This document shows, one piece after another, positions 61,671 through 64,000 of a stretch of 64,000 nucleotides of DNA. The position numbers were made by a program, and so were the translations under genes. Numbering within the stretch: the first letter of the stretch is position 1; each line of letters opens with the position of its first letter. The stretch is from the NCBI GenBank assembly GCA_017961685.1, contig JAGCWW010000045.1:21125-85124 (forward strand), given 5' to 3'. This DNA is from Acholeplasmatales bacterium. Its GTDB lineage: Bacteria; Bacillota_I; Bacilli_A; Acholeplasmatales; JAEDCM01. A model generated the notes under the pieces. The model made no database searches and was not told the origin of the DNA. It was given only the letters and a program-made list of their open reading frames with translations.

Positions 61671-62683
61671 TTAAAAGTATTGAACTTAAAAACATTAGAA
61701 TTTTTAAAGATATAAGTTTTAATTTTAATAAAAATATTGTCATATTTATAGGTATGAATGCTATAGGTAAAACAACACTACTTGAATCAATTTATTTTTC
61801 ATGTATGTTAAAATCACCTAAAACAAATAATGATAGTGATCTTATTAGTTTTAATAATGATTATGGAATTATTAAGGTTAAAAAAAATAAGGAATATAAG
61901 ATTGTTTTATCTACTGATAAGAAATTATATATAGATAATAAAGAAGTTAAAAATTTCAAAGATTACATAGGTTTAAATAACGTTGTAATGTTTAGTCCAA
62001 ATGATCTAGATTTAGTATATGGTTCACCTTCAGTTAGAAGACATTTTTTAGATATAAATATATGTCAAATTTCTAAAAATTATTTAAACAATTTAAATGA
62101 ATATAAAAAGGTTTTAAAACTAAGAAATGATATTTTAAAAAGTGAAAATATAGATAAAGTTTTACTTGAAGTTACAACAAAAAATTTAATAAAAATTGCT
62201 AAAGAAATTATTAAATTTAGATATGAATTTGTTAAAGAATTAAATGATAATTTAGTTAATATAAGTAAAGAAAAAATAGTAATAGAATATACTCCTTCTT
62301 CTAGTTATAAAAACATTGAAGAAGACTTTAAAAAAAGCCTAGATTTAGACATTTTCAATAAATTAACTAATAAAGGTCCACATAGAGATGATATTAAATT
62401 TATAATAGATTCTAATAAGTCAAATTATGCATCTCAAGGACAGGTTAGATCAATTGTTTTATCACTAAAATTAACATTAATTGAGATAATAAAAAAATAT
62501 AAAAAAAATAAACCAATTATTTTACTTGATGATGTTTTATCAGAGCTTGATGATGAAAGAAAAAATAAATTATTTTTAATGTTAAATGATGATTATCAAA
62601 TATTTATAAGTACTACTGAACTAACAAATATTAGAAGTGATTTATTAGAAAAAGCTCAAATCATAAAATTAGTTAAAGAATAA
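61667..62683 (+). CDS. recF: DNA replication and repair protein RecF
   Basis: A 338-residue SMC-like ATPase that loads RecA at gaps. Walker A GMNAIGKTTLLESIYF is near residue 29; VMFSPNDLDLVYGSPSVRRH, the signature YASQGQVRSIVLSLKLTLIE and Walker B IILLDDVLSELDDERK follow. The usual Gln of NAQGKT is Ile here, a mild variation. It overlaps yaaA by 4 bp. Confidence 0.97.
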   Translation: MIKSIELKNIRIFKDISFNFNKNIVIFIGMNAIGKTTLLESIYFSCMLKSPKTNNDSDLISFNNDYGIIKVKKNKEYKIVLSTDKKLYIDNKEVKNFKDYIGLNNVVMFSPNDLDLVYGSPSVRRHFLDINICQISKNYLNNLNEYKKVLKLRNDILKSENIDKVLLEVTTKNLIKIAKEIIKFRYEFVKELNDNLVNISKEKIVIEYTPSSSYKNIEEDFKKSLDLDIFNKLTNKGPHRDDIKFIIDSNKSNYASQGQVRSIVLSLKLTLIEIIKKYKKNKPIILLDDVLSELDDERKNKLFLMLNDDYQIFISTTELTNIRSDLLEKAQIIKLVKE

Positions 62684-62690
62684 GTAAAGT

Positions 62691-62717
62691 CATATACCAT
62701 TTGGTGTATGATTTTTT
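62691..62717 (+). terminator. Terminator of recF
   Basis: CATATACCA (62691-62699) and TGGTGTATG (62702-62710), one T-G pair, then a T run. Confidence 0.85.
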
Positions 62718-62862
62718 TATTTTTATCTAAATTCAAAACTTAATTTTAAGACAATTTATTTTAATTTTTAAGGCTTTTTAGACATATATCCTATAAATAT
62801 ACTATAAAGTAAAAAAAACTTAAAATTTTCGCTAAAAAATAGGTGCATTTACTTATTTATTA

Positions 62863-62871
62863 TGATATAAT
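62863..62871 (+). promoter_or_regulatory. Extended -10 promoter of gyrB
   Basis: TGA-TATAAT about 77 bp before gyrB, in a 264-bp AT-rich gap (62684-62947) that otherwise holds only short imperfect repeats. Confidence 0.6.
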
Positions 62872-62947
62872 AAATATGTGGAAAAAGGGAATAATTTTTT
62901 ATTTTAATAAAATATAAAAAAATTATTTAGAAAAAGGAGGCTTTAAA

Positions 62948-64000
62948 ATGGTTGATAATTACGATTCAAGTGAAATACAGGTCTTAGAAGGTTTAGAGGC
63001 TGTTAGAAAACGTCCTGGTATGTATATTGGTAGTACTAGTGAACGTGGTTTACATCATTTAGTATGGGAAATAGTTGATAACTCTATTGATGAAGCTTTG
63101 GCTGGTTTTTGTAATGAAATTTTAGTTGAAGTATTAAAAGGTGAAATTATTAGAGTTACTGATAATGGTAGAGGTATCCCTGTTGATATCCATCCAAAAA
63201 CAGGTAAATCAACACTAGAAACAGTTTTAACAGTATTACATGCTGGTGGTAAGTTCGATAATTCTGCATATAAAGTATCAGGAGGTTTACATGGTGTAGG
63301 TTCTTCTGTTGTTAATGCGTTATCTGAATGGTTAAAAGCTACAGTATATAAAAACGGTAAAAAATACTTCCAAGAATTCCATAGAGGTAAAGCTATTAGT
63401 GATATAGCTTGTTTAGGTGAGACTGATAAACACGGAACTGTAATTGAATTTAAAGCTGATGATGAAATATTCACTGAAACAACAATTTATAACTTTGAAA
63501 CACTTGATACAAGAGTTAGAGAATTAGCTTTCTTGAACAAAGGTTTAAAAATAACTATTGTTGATGATCGTGGTGAAGAAAGAGTTGAAAAGACTTACTG
63601 CTATGAAGGTGGTTTAAAAGAATATGTTCAATACATTGATGATAATAAAACACCTCTTTCAGAAGAAATCTTATATTTCGATAGAGCTGAAAAAGTAATA
63701 GTTAAAAAGCCTCAAGGTGATGAATTAGTTGATGTAGAACAAATTATTGGTGTTGAAATTGCTATGCAATATACAACAGAATATAATACATGCATTTATT
63801 CATTTACAAATAACATTAAAACTCATGAAGGTGGTTACCATGAAGATGGATTTAAGATGGCCTTAATGAGAGTTTTAACTAGATATGCAAAAGATCATAA
63901 CATGTTTAAAAAAGATGAAGGATTTAAGGGTAGTGATTTAATTGAAGGTTTAACTGCTATTATTTCCGTAAAGCATCCTGATCCACAATTTGAAGGACAA
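62948..64000 (+). CDS. gyrB: DNA gyrase subunit B (N-terminal part; runs off the window)
   Basis: The first 351 codons are present. The GHKL ATPase has [50 protein letters not shown] and [16 protein letters not shown]; the transducer domain includes [17 protein letters not shown] and [17 protein letters not shown] (the QTK-type loop begins beyond the end). The gene ATG has AAAGGAGG 9 bp upstream. Position after recF favours GyrB over ParE. Confidence 0.96.
   Translation, partial: MVDNYDSSEIQVLEGLEAVRKRPGMYIGSTSERGLHHLVWEIVDNSIDEALAGFCNEILVEVLKGEIIRVTDNGRGIPVDIHPKTGKSTLETVLTVLHAGGKFDNSAYKVSGGLHGVGSSVVNALSEWLKATVYKNGKKYFQEFHRGKAISDIACLGETDKHGTVIEFKADDEIFTETTIYNFETLDTRVRELAFLNKGLKITIVDDRGEERVEKTYCYEGGLKEYVQYIDDNKTPLSEEILYFDRAEKVIVKKPQGDELVDVEQIIGVEIAMQYTTEYNTCIYSFTNNIKTHEGGYHEDGFKMALMRVLTRYAKDHNMFKKDEGFKGSDLIEGLTAIISVKHPDPQFEGQ

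Noticed and set aside
1..64000. Prophage, insertion sequence, integron, toxin-antitoxin or CRISPR-Cas system
   Set aside because: No transposase, integrase, Cas, capsid or restriction motif was seen. The Fic protein has no separate antitoxin gene; its inhibitory motif is in the same chain.

Overview
The window is a strongly AT-rich stretch of a low-GC Gram-positive chromosome, most likely an uncultured or gut-associated member of the Bacilli (the Erysipelotrichales / RF39 / Acholeplasma-like part of Bacillota). The evidence is an origin region with the classical Firmicutes order (rnpA-rpmH, oriC, dnaA-dnaN-yaaA-recF-gyrB), strong AAAGGAGGTGAT-type ribosome binding sites, and TGN-TATAAT (extended -10) promoters. 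UGA is used as stop (mfd and yaaA end in TGA) and the tRNA-Trp has anticodon CCA, so the standard bacterial code applies. Nearly every gene left of oriC (about 58.4-58.8 kb) is on the minus strand and every gene right of it on the plus strand, so genes run with the replication fork. The leftward exceptions are three plus-strand genes (AraC, LysR, YihY), tRNA-Trp and the 3' end of one partial gene.

Layout. 0-4.6 kb: end of an acidic protein, a giant CvpA-like membrane protein with a repetitive outer domain, and tRNA-Trp. 4.6-10.4 kb: DUF4177 and TPR proteins, a fused PfkB sugar kinase/mannose-6-phosphate isomerase, a GH5 glycosidase and a divergent AraC regulator. 10.4-17 kb: an NrdD-tail-like small protein, PcrA helicase, GlnRS and the tRNA t6A operon tsaE-tsaB-rimI-tsaD. 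17-23.3 kb: TPR protein, aminotransferase, anchored alpha/beta hydrolase, an HTH-Fic protein behind a palindromic promoter, and two DUF6273 lipoproteins, one frameshifted. 23.4-37.7 kb: one long operon fhs-purE-purL-purM-purN-purH-purD/folD-guaB-guaA, preceded by a small leader ORF and a hairpin. 37.7-46.4 kb: aminotransferase, mfd-pth-prs, TPR and lipoprotein genes. 46.5-53.7 kb: a CofE-like ligase with a divergent LysR, trmN6-tldD-tldE, and YihY. 53.8-58.4 kb: asnS, a papain-like membrane protein, khpB (jag), yidC, rnpA, rpmH. 58.4-64 kb: oriC and the dnaA-gyrB cluster.

How the genes fit together. The purine operon carries its own one-carbon supply: formate-THF ligase comes first, and FolD is fused to PurD, so 10-formyl-THF is made beside PurN and PurH. 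PurF, PurC, PurB, PurK and PurA are not here. Prs, which makes PRPP for the pathway, lies 6 kb away. GlnRS and AsnRS are both present, which suggests direct charging of both amide tRNAs. The GH5 / kinase-isomerase / AraC group looks like a small mannose- or mannan-derived sugar module.

No prophage, transposon, CRISPR array or defence island is visible. The most interesting material is at the level of gene fusions and regulation: the purine leader ORF plus hairpin, the PurD-FolD and PfkB-ManA fusions, inverted repeats inside the fic and lipoprotein promoters, a triple TGTAAA-N5 response-regulator-like box, and a recurrent compact promoter/ribosome-site arrangement that predicts 5' leaders of only about 10 nt. 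All family assignments are by reading motifs. No database search was run.
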